A stretch of 64,000 bases of DNA from HKST-UBA178 sp965223815 (GTDB lineage Bacteria; Pseudomonadota; Gammaproteobacteria; Chromatiales; Chromatiaceae): the NCBI GenBank assembly GCA_965223815.1, contig OZ245019.1:3534001-3598000 (forward strand). The letters run 5' to 3'. The notes beneath the pieces were generated by a model. The model worked only from the letters and a program-made list of their open reading frames with translations, was not told where the DNA came from and did not search any database. Positions 53,971-63,474 of this stretch are shown piece by piece. Each line of letters starts with the position of its first letter. Within the stretch, counting starts at the first letter, position 1. The position numbers and the translations under genes are program-made.

Positions 53971-56037
53971 TCAACGCCTACGGACATATTTTCTCATCAA
54001 TCCCGGCACATCCAGTATCAAGGCGATCTTTCCATCCCCGGTTATCGTCGCACCTGCCATACCATCAAGACCCTGCAACAGTGCACCCAGCGGCTTGATT
54101 ACTACTTCTTCCTGCCCAACGAGGTGGTCTACTACCAGGCAAACCTGTTTACCTCCGACGTTCACAACGACAACTTGCCCTTCTCCCTGCTCTCGCTCCC
54201 CACAGCGATTGACCAGCCACTCACGAAGATAGAAAAGTGGCAGTGCACGCTCTCTGACCAAGATGCTCAATTGCCCATCAACGGTATGGGTACGACTAAG
54301 ATCCAAATTGAATATCTCCACCACGCTGGAAAGCGGCAGCGCAAAAGACTGGCTGCCTAGCACAACCATAAGGGTGGGCAAAATAGCAAGAGTCAGGGGC
54401 AATTTAATGGTGATGGTGCTCCCAACCCCAAGCTCGGAATCGATCTCCACAGAGCCGTTCATCTGGGCTATACGGGTCTTCACCACGTCCATTCCAACCC
54501 CACGGCCAGAGACATCAGATATCTGCGCCTTTGTGGAAAATCCCGGCTGAAAAATCAGATTGTAACAATCCTTTTCGTCCAATCGTGCTGCAGTCTCCTG
54601 ATCCATCATGCCCTTTTCTACGGCCTTTTGCCGCAAGGTCTCGGCCTCCATGCCCCGGCCGTCATCCGCAATCGATAGGAGAATATGATCCCCCTCCTGG
54701 GCCGCTGACAGTACCACTTTGCCCTGCTCCGATTTACCCGCTTTCTTCCTTTCTTCCGGTGTTTCGATACCGTGGTCCACGGCATTGCGTACCAGATGAA
54801 TCATTGGATCCGACAAGGCCTCTACTAGATTTTTGTCAAGATCGGTATCTTCACCGAACATTTGCAGATCTATTTGCTTGTTCAGGTTACGCGCAAGATC
54901 CCGTACCACCCTTGGAAAACGGCCGAAAACCTTCTTGACTGGCTGCATTCTGGTTTTCATTACGGCATTCTGAAGATCAGCGGTTACGAGATCGAGGTTG
55001 GCTACAACAGTGGCCACCTCATCATCCCCCAGCCTCGATTTCAGGGTGGAGAGACGGTTACGAACCAGTACCAACTCGCCCACCATATTCATTATTTCAT
55101 CAAGTCTGGAGGTATCCACCCGCACCGTCGTATCACCCTTTTTGGAAGGCCTGCCATTGTCGCGACCCTCTACGGGGCTGGCTGGCGGTGGAGTCGTCTG
55201 ATCGTTTGAGCCTGCAGCGGGAGCGGTGGGTTTCTTGGTGATTTCCGGCACTGGTGCTTCGGTTGAGACTTGCGGCTGATCGGGGTTGGTATCTGCCGCC
55301 GGCTTCTGATTGACTGATCCCTGTCCGGGTACACCTCCATGCCGGCCCGGTCCATGAAGCTGGTCGAGAAGTTTCTCAAACTCCTCCTCCGATATTTCCT
55401 CTTCCGCAGCAACGCCCTGCGGTTTCGTGTTCCCTGAATTTGGGATACCCCCATGCTTGCCTGGACCATGGAGCTCGTCCAACAACGCATCAAACTCTTC
55501 ATCTGTTATATCATCCGAACCCGGCTCCGGCTTCGGGGCGGTGTCGGAACCGCTTTTAGCTTCCGTTGTGGTTCCCGTTTCCTGGGCCGCTTGCTTATCG
55601 ACAGACTGCTTCTGATCCGGCTCAGCCTCGACTTCCGCTTTTTCGGACTCGCTCAGTGTAAGTTGAGTGAGCATTTTCAGCAGCGCCGGTTCGGCATCGG
55701 CGGGAGTTTCACCAATCTTGATGGACTCGAACATCTCATTGACGATATCGAGCACACGCAGCATGGTATCCATCAAACCAGCATCGACTTTTCGATTGCC
55801 TTGGCGTAGAACGTTGAAAACATCCTCGGCCCGATGGCATACCTCGACCAGCGGATCGATGCCCAGAAAACCAGCACCACCCTTGATGGTATGAAAACCG
55901 CGAAAAGCTGCGTTTAGCAGATCAAGATCTTCCGGACGTTGCTCTAGGTCCAGTAACTGCTCGTTCAACTCTTCCAGAATCTCTCCAGCTTCAACCAGAA
56001 AGTCCTGCAGAATCTCGTCATTGATATCAATGGACAT
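53971..56037 (-). CDS. cheA: Chemotaxis histidine kinase
   Basis: A 688-aa kinase. HPt domain with phospho-His49 (FHTIKGG), an acidic linker, dimerisation helices (DTSRLDEIMNMVGELVLVRN), catalytic ATPase with HLVRNAVDHGIE and DDGRGM, and a C-terminal CheW-like domain. The linker holds a tandem 24-residue repeat at 177-200 and 215-238, each with EEF, LLD and LHGPG. No classical P2 domain is obvious. Co-directional with cheZ and cheB. Confidence 0.95.
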   Translation of the reverse strand: MSIDINDEILQDFLVEAGEILEELNEQLLDLEQRPEDLDLLNAAFRGFHTIKGGAGFLGIDPLVEVCHRAEDVFNVLRQGNRKVDAGLMDTMLRVLDIVNEMFESIKIGETPADAEPALLKMLTQLTLSESEKAEVEAEPDQKQSVDKQAAQETGTTTEAKSGSDTAPKPEPGSDDITDEEFDALLDELHGPGKHGGIPNSGNTKPQGVAAEEEISEEEFEKLLDQLHGPGRHGGVPGQGSVNQKPAADTNPDQPQVSTEAPVPEITKKPTAPAAGSNDQTTPPPASPVEGRDNGRPSKKGDTTVRVDTSRLDEIMNMVGELVLVRNRLSTLKSRLGDDEVATVVANLDLVTADLQNAVMKTRMQPVKKVFGRFPRVVRDLARNLNKQIDLQMFGEDTDLDKNLVEALSDPMIHLVRNAVDHGIETPEERKKAGKSEQGKVVLSAAQEGDHILLSIADDGRGMEAETLRQKAVEKGMMDQETAARLDEKDCYNLIFQPGFSTKAQISDVSGRGVGMDVVKTRIAQMNGSVEIDSELGVGSTITIKLPLTLAILPTLMVVLGSQSFALPLSSVVEIFNLDLSRTHTVDGQLSILVRERALPLFYLREWLVNRCGEREQGEGQVVVVNVGGKQVCLVVDHLVGQEEVVIKPLGALLQGLDGMAGATITGDGKIALILDVPGLMRKYVRRR

Positions 56038-56078
56038 TGCTGGCCACCCTTAGATATCCGCTGTGGATATTTTCGCTT

Positions 56079-56825
56079 TTAGAATCCCAGGCTGGACAGT
56101 AAATCATCTACATCATCCTGGTCGTTCATTACATCACCCTGCTCAATACCTGGAATGACAGGCCCTTCCAGTTTCGCGCCCTTATCTTGAGGTACTGGCA
56201 TCTTTGCCCCCGAGATTCTGACCAGGTGCACTAATTTCTCTTCAACGTCATGAATCAATGTGATTACCTGACGAATGATTTGCCCTGTTAGGTCTTGGAA
56301 ATCCTGGGCCATGAGGACATCCGAGAGCTTTGCATGGATCTCATCAGCGTGCTCACCGGTCTTTTGAAGAAAATCGACCAGTTCTTTACCCAATGCATCG
56401 CAACCTTTACCCACATCGCCCTGCTGTTGACTGTCGCTCCAGTCAGCGGCCAGTCGGCGTGCTTCGTTTGCGAGTTCTCCAGCCAGTGGCAAACTGGCTT
56501 CTACCGCATTTAAACTGGTGTTTGCGGCCTGCTCTGTCATATTGATAACGTAGGTGAGACGCTGGCTGGCATCCGGCATCTCCCGCTCGGCCAGTTGGGC
56601 GATTTGGGAGTCCAGAAGAAATCCGTTAATAGCGTCGTGCAGATCACGGGTGAGCCTGCCCACTTCCTGGAATAAGCCGCTGGTAGCTTGATCCGTGAGT
56701 TTGGCGAATGTCTTGTCCGCTTCATCTGAGTCACCCGCCTCGATCTGTGAAACCAATTCCCTGGCCAACTGCAACCTGATGTCTCTATCCTCTTCGCTAC
56801 TCACCCTGACTGCTTGCCCATTCAT
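56079..56825 (-). CDS. cheZ: Chemotaxis protein phosphatase
   Basis: A 248-aa CheZ. The long helical hairpin includes LTRDLHDAINGFLLDSQIAQ and the active-site region VLMAQDFQDLTGQIIRQVI with the catalytic Gln (DFQDLTGQ). The C-terminus DDVDDLLSSLGF is the CheY-binding helix. It overlaps the cheY stop by 4 bp. Confidence 0.93.
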   Translation of the reverse strand: MNGQAVRVSSEEDRDIRLQLARELVSQIEAGDSDEADKTFAKLTDQATSGLFQEVGRLTRDLHDAINGFLLDSQIAQLAEREMPDASQRLTYVINMTEQAANTSLNAVEASLPLAGELANEARRLAADWSDSQQQGDVGKGCDALGKELVDFLQKTGEHADEIHAKLSDVLMAQDFQDLTGQIIRQVITLIHDVEEKLVHLVRISGAKMPVPQDKGAKLEGPVIPGIEQGDVMNDQDDVDDLLSSLGF

Positions 56826-57208
56826 GCCTGGACTCGCTCGAAGATCTTGCTGATCTTCTCCTCAAGTGTTCCCGCGGTAAAGGGCTTGACCACGTAACCA
56901 TTAACTCCGGCCTGGGCAGCCTCCACGATTTGTTCCCGCTTGGATTCCGCCGTCACCATTAGAACCGGTAGAGTTGCCAGATCGGGATCTGCACGTACTG
57001 CCTTGAGCAAATCTATTCCCGTCATACCAGGCATATTCCAGTCAGTTATGAGAAAATCGAAGCTACCGGAGCGCAACATCGGTAACCCGGTGTTACCATC
57101 ATCGGCTTCCTGGGTATTGTTAAACCCGAGATCCCGCAGCAGGTTCTTGATAATCCTTCTCATCGTAGAGAAATCGTCTACTATGAGAATTTTCATGCTC
57201 TTATCCAA
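56822..57208 (-). CDS. cheY: Chemotaxis response regulator
   Basis: A single-domain receiver of 128 aa. Conserved residues: acidic pair in LIVDDFSTMRR, phospho-Asp in FLITDWNMPGM, Thr in VLMVTAES and Lys in YVVKPFTA. I choose a TTG start at 57208 (MDKSMKILIV) with GGAGGA upstream; an ATG at 57196 is the alternative. It binds the flagellar switch when phosphorylated. Confidence 0.92.
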   Translation of the reverse strand: MDKSMKILIVDDFSTMRRIIKNLLRDLGFNNTQEADDGNTGLPMLRSGSFDFLITDWNMPGMTGIDLLKAVRADPDLATLPVLMVTAESKREQIVEAAQAGVNGYVVKPFTAGTLEEKISKIFERVQA

Positions 57209-57258
57209 AACATCCTCCGAATTCAAAGCGGTTTTCATTCATTGCCGGCATGTCCTTC

Positions 57259-58005
57259 TTACATTTCAGAGATATCGGAAAGCCAGTCTGATAGTCTCGA
57301 TCTGAGACGCAACGTGGCTTGGCTGTGAATCTGGCATACCCGTGACTCACTAACGCCCAACACCTTGCCAATTTCCCTGAGATTGAGCTCTTCGTCATAG
57401 TAGAGCGCAATAACCAAGCGCTCCCGCTCTGGTAATCCGGCTATTGCATCCGCCAGTGCCCGCTTAAAGGCATCCCGCTGCATGCCGTCGAATGGGCCGC
57501 TGAGGGCTCCATCCGAACGCTCGGGAGGCAATTCCCCCACTGCCTGCAGATCTTCCAGACTGAAGATGCGGCAACCCGAAGCATCCTTGAGTATCTTGTG
57601 GTACTCGGGTAGCGACATGCCCAATACCTCCGCCACCTCAACGTCACGCGCATCCCGCCCCTGTTCGTTCTCGATCTCCCGCATGGCATTGGCCACTAGA
57701 CGCGCCTTGCGATGAACCGAGCGCGGTGTCCAGTCACTACGCCGGATCTCATCGAGCATGGCCCCACGAATGCGTATACCCGAGTAGGTCTCGAAACTCG
57801 CTCCCTGACTTGGATCATAATTTCTGCTCGCTTCGAGCAGCCCAATCATTCCAGCCTGTATGAGATCGTCTGCCTGAACGTTTGGCGGCAGTCTGTTCAT
57901 CAGGTGATACGCAATGCGTTTCACCAGCGGTGCATGTTTCAACACTAGAGCTTCTGAATCGATATCCTTTTCCTGAACTGATGTATAGGTCGCTAAGCCG
58001 TTCAC
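57259..58005 (-). CDS. fliA: RNA polymerase sigma factor for flagellar genes (sigma-28)
   Basis: A 248-aa sigma-28. Region 2: HAPLVKRIAYHLMNRLPPNV, then DLIQAGMIGLLEASRNYDPS; region 4: LPERERLVIALYYDEELNLR and GVSESRVCQIHSQA. The start is the GTG at 58005, two bases after the flhG stop; the longer frame to 58095 lies within flhG. It drives late flagellar and chemotaxis promoters. Confidence 0.93.
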   Translation of the reverse strand: MNGLATYTSVQEKDIDSEALVLKHAPLVKRIAYHLMNRLPPNVQADDLIQAGMIGLLEASRNYDPSQGASFETYSGIRIRGAMLDEIRRSDWTPRSVHRKARLVANAMREIENEQGRDARDVEVAEVLGMSLPEYHKILKDASGCRIFSLEDLQAVGELPPERSDGALSGPFDGMQRDAFKRALADAIAGLPERERLVIALYYDEELNLREIGKVLGVSESRVCQIHSQATLRLRSRLSDWLSDISEM

Positions 58006-58007
58006 CT

Positions 58008-58889
58008 TCAAATCTCCCCAATTTGACTCGAATATTGAATAAGACGCTCCACGAAGAACTGAAGATGGCCCGTAACACCCTCCGGTGTGGGCCAATTATC
58101 GGCTTTCTTCGCGAGATTCTTGAATGACTGGGTCGCCCGACTGCGTGGAAACGCGTGTACTACCGGCTTCTGGCTGCGCACCGCTTTCCTCAAGGCTTCA
58201 TCATAGGGAACACACCCCACGTAGTTGAGCATGACGTCGAGATAGCGATCTGTAACCCGCCATAGCTTTTCATAAAGTGCTCTCCCTTCCTGGGCGCTAC
58301 GCGCCATATTTGGGAGAATAAGAAAACGCTCCACCGCGTATTCTCGATTGAGTAGCTTGATAAGCGCATAGGCGTCTGTGATCGAGGCCGGTTCGTCACA
58401 AACTACGACCATAACCTCTTGGGCTGCGCGACTGAAACTGATCACGCTGTCGGATATCCCAGCAGCAGTGTCGATGATAAGCACATCGAGTTCTGCAGCC
58501 AGGTCGCCGAATGCGTGAATGAGCCCGGCATGCTCCGCCTCACTGAGTTCCGCCATCCTTTGCACACCGGAAGCAGCGGGCGCTACGCGAATTCCCGAAG
58601 GGCCTTCGACAAGGATCTCCTGCAGGCCCATCTCTCCCCTAAGCACATGAGAGAGATCGTACTCAGGATGCAACCCCAGCGCGACATCGATATTCGCCAA
58701 TCCGAGGTCGGCATCCAACAACAATACACGCTTGCCCATGTCGGCCATGGCTATCGCCAAGTTTACCGACACGTTAGTTTTACCGACCCCGCCTTTACCG
58801 CCAGTCACTGCTATCACCTGTATGGGTCGTGGATCTACCATCCGTCTTAACCCCGTGGCCTGATCTGGCATCGAATCAACCATGAGCAT
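58008..58889 (-). CDS. flhG: Flagellar number regulator, MinD-like ATPase
   Basis: A MinD/ParA-type ATPase of about 293 aa. The deviant Walker A reads GGKGGVGKTNVSVNLA; Walker B-like LLLDADLGLANIDVALG follows, and IIDTAAGISDSVI. The start at 58889 is set by GGAGG ten bases before; GTG at 58901 or ATG at 58883 are alternatives. It overlaps the flhF end. FlhG (FleN) with FlhF sets flagellum number and placement. Confidence 0.92.
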   Translation of the reverse strand: MLMVDSMPDQATGLRRMVDPRPIQVIAVTGGKGGVGKTNVSVNLAIAMADMGKRVLLLDADLGLANIDVALGLHPEYDLSHVLRGEMGLQEILVEGPSGIRVAPAASGVQRMAELSEAEHAGLIHAFGDLAAELDVLIIDTAAGISDSVISFSRAAQEVMVVVCDEPASITDAYALIKLLNREYAVERFLILPNMARSAQEGRALYEKLWRVTDRYLDVMLNYVGCVPYDEALRKAVRSQKPVVHAFPRSRATQSFKNLAKKADNWPTPEGVTGHLQFFVERLIQYSSQIGEI

Positions 58890-60114
58890 TTGAACCAGCA
58901 CCTCCGAGGGCCAGCGCCAAATAAGAATCGTCGAGTTCCGCGTTCCGCTCCTGTCCCAGTGTCGCCGCTCGACTTACCAAGGTATTCGCATGCGCTACAT
59001 GAATATCTTCCGGAACCTTTTGTCCGTCTGTGAAGAATGCAAGAGGAATTCGGGAGCGAATAGCTGCTGAAAGCGCGCCCCCTAGAGAGGCCGCTTCATC
59101 GACTTTGGTCAAGATACAACCACCAATAGTGGCCGCGCCGAATGCCTTGATTGCCTGCTCCAGCGCCGACTGTTGAGTAATTGCGGAAAGTGTAAGAAAG
59201 CTCTTTACCGGGCGAGCACCAGAGGTCAGGAAAGAGAGCTGCTCACTCAAACGCAGATCTCGTTGACTCATTCCTGCGGTGTCAACCAGCACTAATCTCT
59301 TGTCTGACAGTAGATTCAAAACCTTACCGAGTTCCTCCGGCGTAGAAGCAGAGCGAACGGGCACACTCAGAATCCGTGCATAGGTGTTGAGTTGCTCTTG
59401 TGCGCCGATGCGATAGCTGTCTGTAGAAATGAGTGCAAGATTGTGGTGTCCATGTCTCAGTACATAGCGAGCGGCAAGTTTTGCAATCGTGGTCGTTTTG
59501 CCAACACCGGTTGGTCCGACCAATGCGACCACCCCACCTTCCTCGATCAGGCTTTCACCGCTAACTGGCAGTTGCGATGCAAGCAAATGAAGCGCCTGCC
59601 GCCATGCCTCATCGGGGTTTTCGATCTCATCTATCTGCCCCGCAAGCTGGTTGCAGATATCAGGGCTCAGATCCAACGTCATGAGTTTACGAAGCAGTTC
59701 CTGTCGCTTCGGATGTCTGCCGCTCATATCATGCCAGGCTAGTTCCGACAGCTGATTTTCCATTAGCTGTCGCATCGCTTTCATCTCACGACGCATCTCA
59801 AGCAGAGCGGGCTCCTGACTCCATTCGACTCGCATCGGGCTAATTTTCGGCTGCTGCTTTGCAGGCTTCTGAGTAGGCGCCTTATCCAAAAACCTTTTGG
59901 TTTTTCCGGAGAATTCACTCACCGACGCCGCAGGGGGCTCGACCGACTTCTGCGTCGCATGAAAAGCGTTCTCATCATAGTCCTTGGCGGCAACCAACTC
60001 GACGCCACCTTCCACCGACTTATTCGATAGGATTACCGCATCCGGACCCAAAGCCTCGCGAACCTGGCGCAGTGCCTGGCGAATATCATCTGCGAAAAAC
60101 CGTTTTATCTTCAT
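58876..60114 (-). CDS. flhF: Flagellar biosynthesis SRP-like GTPase
   Basis: A 412-aa protein. An N-terminal basic domain (IKRFFADDIRQALRQVREAL), a variable linker, then the SRP-GTPase NG domain: GPTGVGKTTTIAKLAARYVL, DSYRIGAQEQL, VDTAGMSQRDLRL and LTKVDEAASLGG. It recruits flagellar components to the pole. Confidence 0.95.
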   Translation of the reverse strand: MKIKRFFADDIRQALRQVREALGPDAVILSNKSVEGGVELVAAKDYDENAFHATQKSVEPPAASVSEFSGKTKRFLDKAPTQKPAKQQPKISPMRVEWSQEPALLEMRREMKAMRQLMENQLSELAWHDMSGRHPKRQELLRKLMTLDLSPDICNQLAGQIDEIENPDEAWRQALHLLASQLPVSGESLIEEGGVVALVGPTGVGKTTTIAKLAARYVLRHGHHNLALISTDSYRIGAQEQLNTYARILSVPVRSASTPEELGKVLNLLSDKRLVLVDTAGMSQRDLRLSEQLSFLTSGARPVKSFLTLSAITQQSALEQAIKAFGAATIGGCILTKVDEAASLGGALSAAIRSRIPLAFFTDGQKVPEDIHVAHANTLVSRAATLGQERNAELDDSYLALALGGAGSNAHG

Positions 60115-60187
60115 ATCCTGCCTATGTCCGACCTTGCCCGTTTATCCCTGGTTTTCAACTGTTGAAGAAGCAGCGGTCAAACCAGGC

Positions 60188-62281
60188 TCAATCATCAGCA
60201 CTCTGTTTCCCAACCGTGGCAACCACCTTGATGCGACGATTGTCAGGAATCTCGTTGTACGAAAGCACCCGCATTCCTGGTACGCTGTGCCTCACAAACC
60301 GTGCCATCCAGGCCCTGATTCCCGCAGCCACCAGCAAGATGCTCTGTTGTCCGGCTATCTCCTGCTGGCTGGCACTATCCGTGAGTGCTTTCTGTAGCTG
60401 TTCGCCCAGCCCCGGCTCGAACCCTACTGCCCCCTCCTCTGAGGGCTGCAATGATTTTTGCAAGATCTGTTCCAAACTCGGATCAAGCACGACAACAGGA
60501 ATTTCTTCAATAGGACCAACAAGTTGCTGAACGATATTGCGTGAAAGCGCCACTCGAGCAGATGCTGTCAAAGCGCCGATGTCTTGACTCTGGGGGGAAA
60601 ACTCCGCCAATGTTTCGGCAATGGTGCGAATATCGCGAACCGACACCTTCTCCTGCAACAGGTTCTGCAGCACCTTCAGAATCTGACCCAAGGAGAGTTT
60701 TTGGGGAACCAGATCCTCCACCAACTTCGGAGCTGAGCGCGCGAGCTGATCCAGAAGCTGCTGCACCTCCTCATGACCGATCAACTCATGGGCATTGCTC
60801 TGGAGGATCTCACTCAGATGAGTGGCCACTACGGTACTGGCATCGACAACAGTATAACCCAGCGTCTGGGCATGGTCACGCTGCTCAGGTTCAATCCAAA
60901 CAGCATCTAAACCGAACGCAGGATCTTTGGTTTCCAAACCCGCCAGCGTGCCGAAGACACGCCCCGGATTTATCGCCAGATTGCGGTCAGGGTGAATCTC
61001 ACCCTCACCGACGCAGGCGCCGTGAAGCGATATTCGATAGCCGGCAGGACTTATATCAAGGTTGTCTCGAATGTGTACCGCTTGAACGAGAAATCCCAAC
61101 TCCTGAGAAAGTTTTTTCCGTACCCCTTTTATTCGATTCATCAACTCTCCCCCCTGATTTCTGTCCACCAGGGGGATTAGCCGGTAGCCCACCTCTAAAC
61201 CGATGATGTCCACTGGCTGAACATCATCCCAGGTAAGCTCTTTGTGCTCGCTGGGAACCTCTGCCACCGGGATCGGTTGTTCGGCAACCGCTCCTTGCTT
61301 TTGCTTACGATATATCCACCATGCTCCCCCAGCCGCCAAAGCCGCAAGGCTTAAGAAGGCAAAGTTGGGCATGCCGGGTATGATTCCCATCAATCCGAGC
61401 ATCACGGCAGCCACCACCAAAGACTTGGGCGTGGACATCAGCTGGCTGAGAATCTGCCCCCCCATGTCCTGGGTCGAGGCAACGCGAGTGACGATAATGG
61501 CCGCGGAGGTCGACAGCAGCAGCGAGGGAATCTGCGCCACCAGGCCATCGCCGATAGTCAGTAGTGCATAAAACCTCAGGGCGCTCGAAAAATCGAGATC
61601 GTGCTGCAGCATACCGATGGCCAAACCACCGAGAATATTGATTACCAGGATCAATATGCCGGCAACGGCATCCCCCCGGACAAACTTACTCGCTCCATCC
61701 ATCGAGCCGTAGAAATCGGCTTCCAGCGAAATCTCCTCCCGCCGCATCTTTGCCTCTTCCTGACCGATAATGCCTGCATTGAGATCTGCATCTATGGCCA
61801 TCTGCTTTCCAGGCATGGCATCCAGCGTGAATCGGGCACTCACTTCCGAGACTCGACCGGCACCTTTGGTGACCACCACAAAATTGATGATCACCAGGAT
61901 CGCGAAAACCACAAGGCCTACCGCATAGTTGCCACCGATAACGAATGCGCCAAAGGCTTCGATCACCTTACCCGCTGCATCGCCACCTTGGTGCCCCTCC
62001 AACAATACGACACGTGTAGAGGCGACGTTAAGGGCAAGACGCAAGAGCGTGGCGACCAACAACAAACTTGGGAAAACACTAAAATCGAGTGGCCTGAATG
62101 TGTAAACCACGACCAGCAAGACGACCAGCGACAACGCAATGTTGAAGGTAAACAGCACATCCAGTGCCAACGGTGGCATGGGAATTATCACCATTGCCAA
62201 CATCATCAAGAGAATCAGCGGCGCGCCCAAGCCCTGGGTGCCCGCACTCTTCACATTGTTCAGTATTGCAGTCGCATTCAT
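60188..62281 (-). CDS. flhA: Flagellar type III export gate protein
   Basis: A 697-aa export protein. N-terminal ~310 residues contain eight helices and the FHIPEP domain (DAMPGKQMAIDADLNAGII); the C-terminal cytoplasmic domain includes GLEVGYRLIPLVD and AGYRISLHGACVGEGE, and binds chaperone-substrate complexes. Confidence 0.96.
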   Translation of the reverse strand: MNATAILNNVKSAGTQGLGAPLILLMMLAMVIIPMPPLALDVLFTFNIALSLVVLLVVVYTFRPLDFSVFPSLLLVATLLRLALNVASTRVVLLEGHQGGDAAGKVIEAFGAFVIGGNYAVGLVVFAILVIINFVVVTKGAGRVSEVSARFTLDAMPGKQMAIDADLNAGIIGQEEAKMRREEISLEADFYGSMDGASKFVRGDAVAGILILVINILGGLAIGMLQHDLDFSSALRFYALLTIGDGLVAQIPSLLLSTSAAIIVTRVASTQDMGGQILSQLMSTPKSLVVAAVMLGLMGIIPGMPNFAFLSLAALAAGGAWWIYRKQKQGAVAEQPIPVAEVPSEHKELTWDDVQPVDIIGLEVGYRLIPLVDRNQGGELMNRIKGVRKKLSQELGFLVQAVHIRDNLDISPAGYRISLHGACVGEGEIHPDRNLAINPGRVFGTLAGLETKDPAFGLDAVWIEPEQRDHAQTLGYTVVDASTVVATHLSEILQSNAHELIGHEEVQQLLDQLARSAPKLVEDLVPQKLSLGQILKVLQNLLQEKVSVRDIRTIAETLAEFSPQSQDIGALTASARVALSRNIVQQLVGPIEEIPVVVLDPSLEQILQKSLQPSEEGAVGFEPGLGEQLQKALTDSASQQEIAGQQSILLVAAGIRAWMARFVRHSVPGMRVLSYNEIPDNRRIKVVATVGKQSADD

Positions 62282-62304
62282 GATCGGAACTCTTTGATCC
62301 GTGT

Positions 62305-63471
62305 TCAGTCAGTAGGGGGATCGGCGTCCGCCTCGGCGCCGGGAACCTGCAAATCTGGCGGTACTTCAAGATGATCTGGATAACCCGGCCTTTCCCCTTG
62401 GCCGCGGTGATATGCCTTGAGTTGGAAAACATAGGCAAGCAGTTTGGCTACCGCCAAATAGAGCCCCACCGGAATGGTTTCATTAAGCTCCGTGTGAGTA
62501 TGTATGGCCCTCGCCAACGCCGGCGCCTCCATTATGGGTACTTGATGCTCATCAGCCACTCGGCGGATATTGGCGGCAACCAGTTCCACACCCTTGGCCA
62601 CCACTTTAGGAGCCGCCATTGTCGTCTGGTCGTATTGGAGTGCTACTGCATAGTGCGTCGGATTGGTTACTATTACATCAGCGTTGGGCACCTGCTCCAT
62701 CATTCGCCGCTGGGCAATCTCACGCTGCAGACTCCGGATACGCCCCTTCACTTCTGGCCGACCTTCGGTTTCCTTCAGTTCATCCCTGACTTCCTGCCGT
62801 GTCATTTTCAACTGCCGTTTGTGGTCCCAGACCTGGAAGGGAACATCGATCATGGCAATCAAGATAAGGGAGGTCGCTATTAGTACGAACGAACCACCAA
62901 CCAACCACACCAGTTCCATCACCGCCGGACCAGGATCCAGTCTGCTGAGCGCCACAAAGTCATCAAGCAGCACCCACAACAGAAATGTGGTCGCTCCTCC
63001 AATGAGAACGAATTTGGCCATCGCCTTGAGCAATTCAACAAGGGCCTTGACGGACAATATGCGTTTCATTCCCTTGAGGGGATTCAACTTGCTGAGCTTG
63101 GGTGTCATTGCCTGACCACTGAATGCCATACCACCCAGCGCCAGTGAACTCAGCACAGCGGCTACGGCAACCGCGAGAAACAGCGGGGCCAATATCATCA
63201 ATGCGTCCATGACCGCTGCCGCTAGTCTTCGTAGCAGTGAACCGGGATCGAAGATATCAGCACGCTCGATGCTGAACCCACTGGACATTATCTCGGAGAA
63301 TCCAGCTCCCATGTGCCCGCTCATTCCCACCAGTGCAATACCACCCACCAGCGTGACGGCCATGGTGTTCATCTCTTTGGAACGGGGAATCTGCCCCTTC
63401 TTTTTCGCTTCATCCAGCCGCTTGGCTGTGGGTTGTTCAGTCTTCTCCTGGCCGTCCTGATTCTCAGCCAT
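62305..63471 (-). CDS. flhB: Flagellar type III export switch protein
   Basis: A 388-aa protein with four helices in the first half and the self-cleavage motif NPTH (DVIVTNPTHYAVAL) near residue 267. The opening is QDGQEKTEQPTAKRLDEAKK, a standard start. It switches export from hook to filament proteins. The last ~40 residues are a Pro/Asp-rich tail longer than usual. Confidence 0.96.
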   Translation of the reverse strand: MAENQDGQEKTEQPTAKRLDEAKKKGQIPRSKEMNTMAVTLVGGIALVGMSGHMGAGFSEIMSSGFSIERADIFDPGSLLRRLAAAVMDALMILAPLFLAVAVAAVLSSLALGGMAFSGQAMTPKLSKLNPLKGMKRILSVKALVELLKAMAKFVLIGGATTFLLWVLLDDFVALSRLDPGPAVMELVWLVGGSFVLIATSLILIAMIDVPFQVWDHKRQLKMTRQEVRDELKETEGRPEVKGRIRSLQREIAQRRMMEQVPNADVIVTNPTHYAVALQYDQTTMAAPKVVAKGVELVAANIRRVADEHQVPIMEAPALARAIHTHTELNETIPVGLYLAVAKLLAYVFQLKAYHRGQGERPGYPDHLEVPPDLQVPGAEADADPPTD

Positions 63472-63474
63472 GAT

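Noticed and set aside
61601..62374. 257-aa plus-strand frame opposite flhA
   Set aside because: Antisense shadow with Gln/His-rich composition; flhA has clear family motifs on the minus strand.
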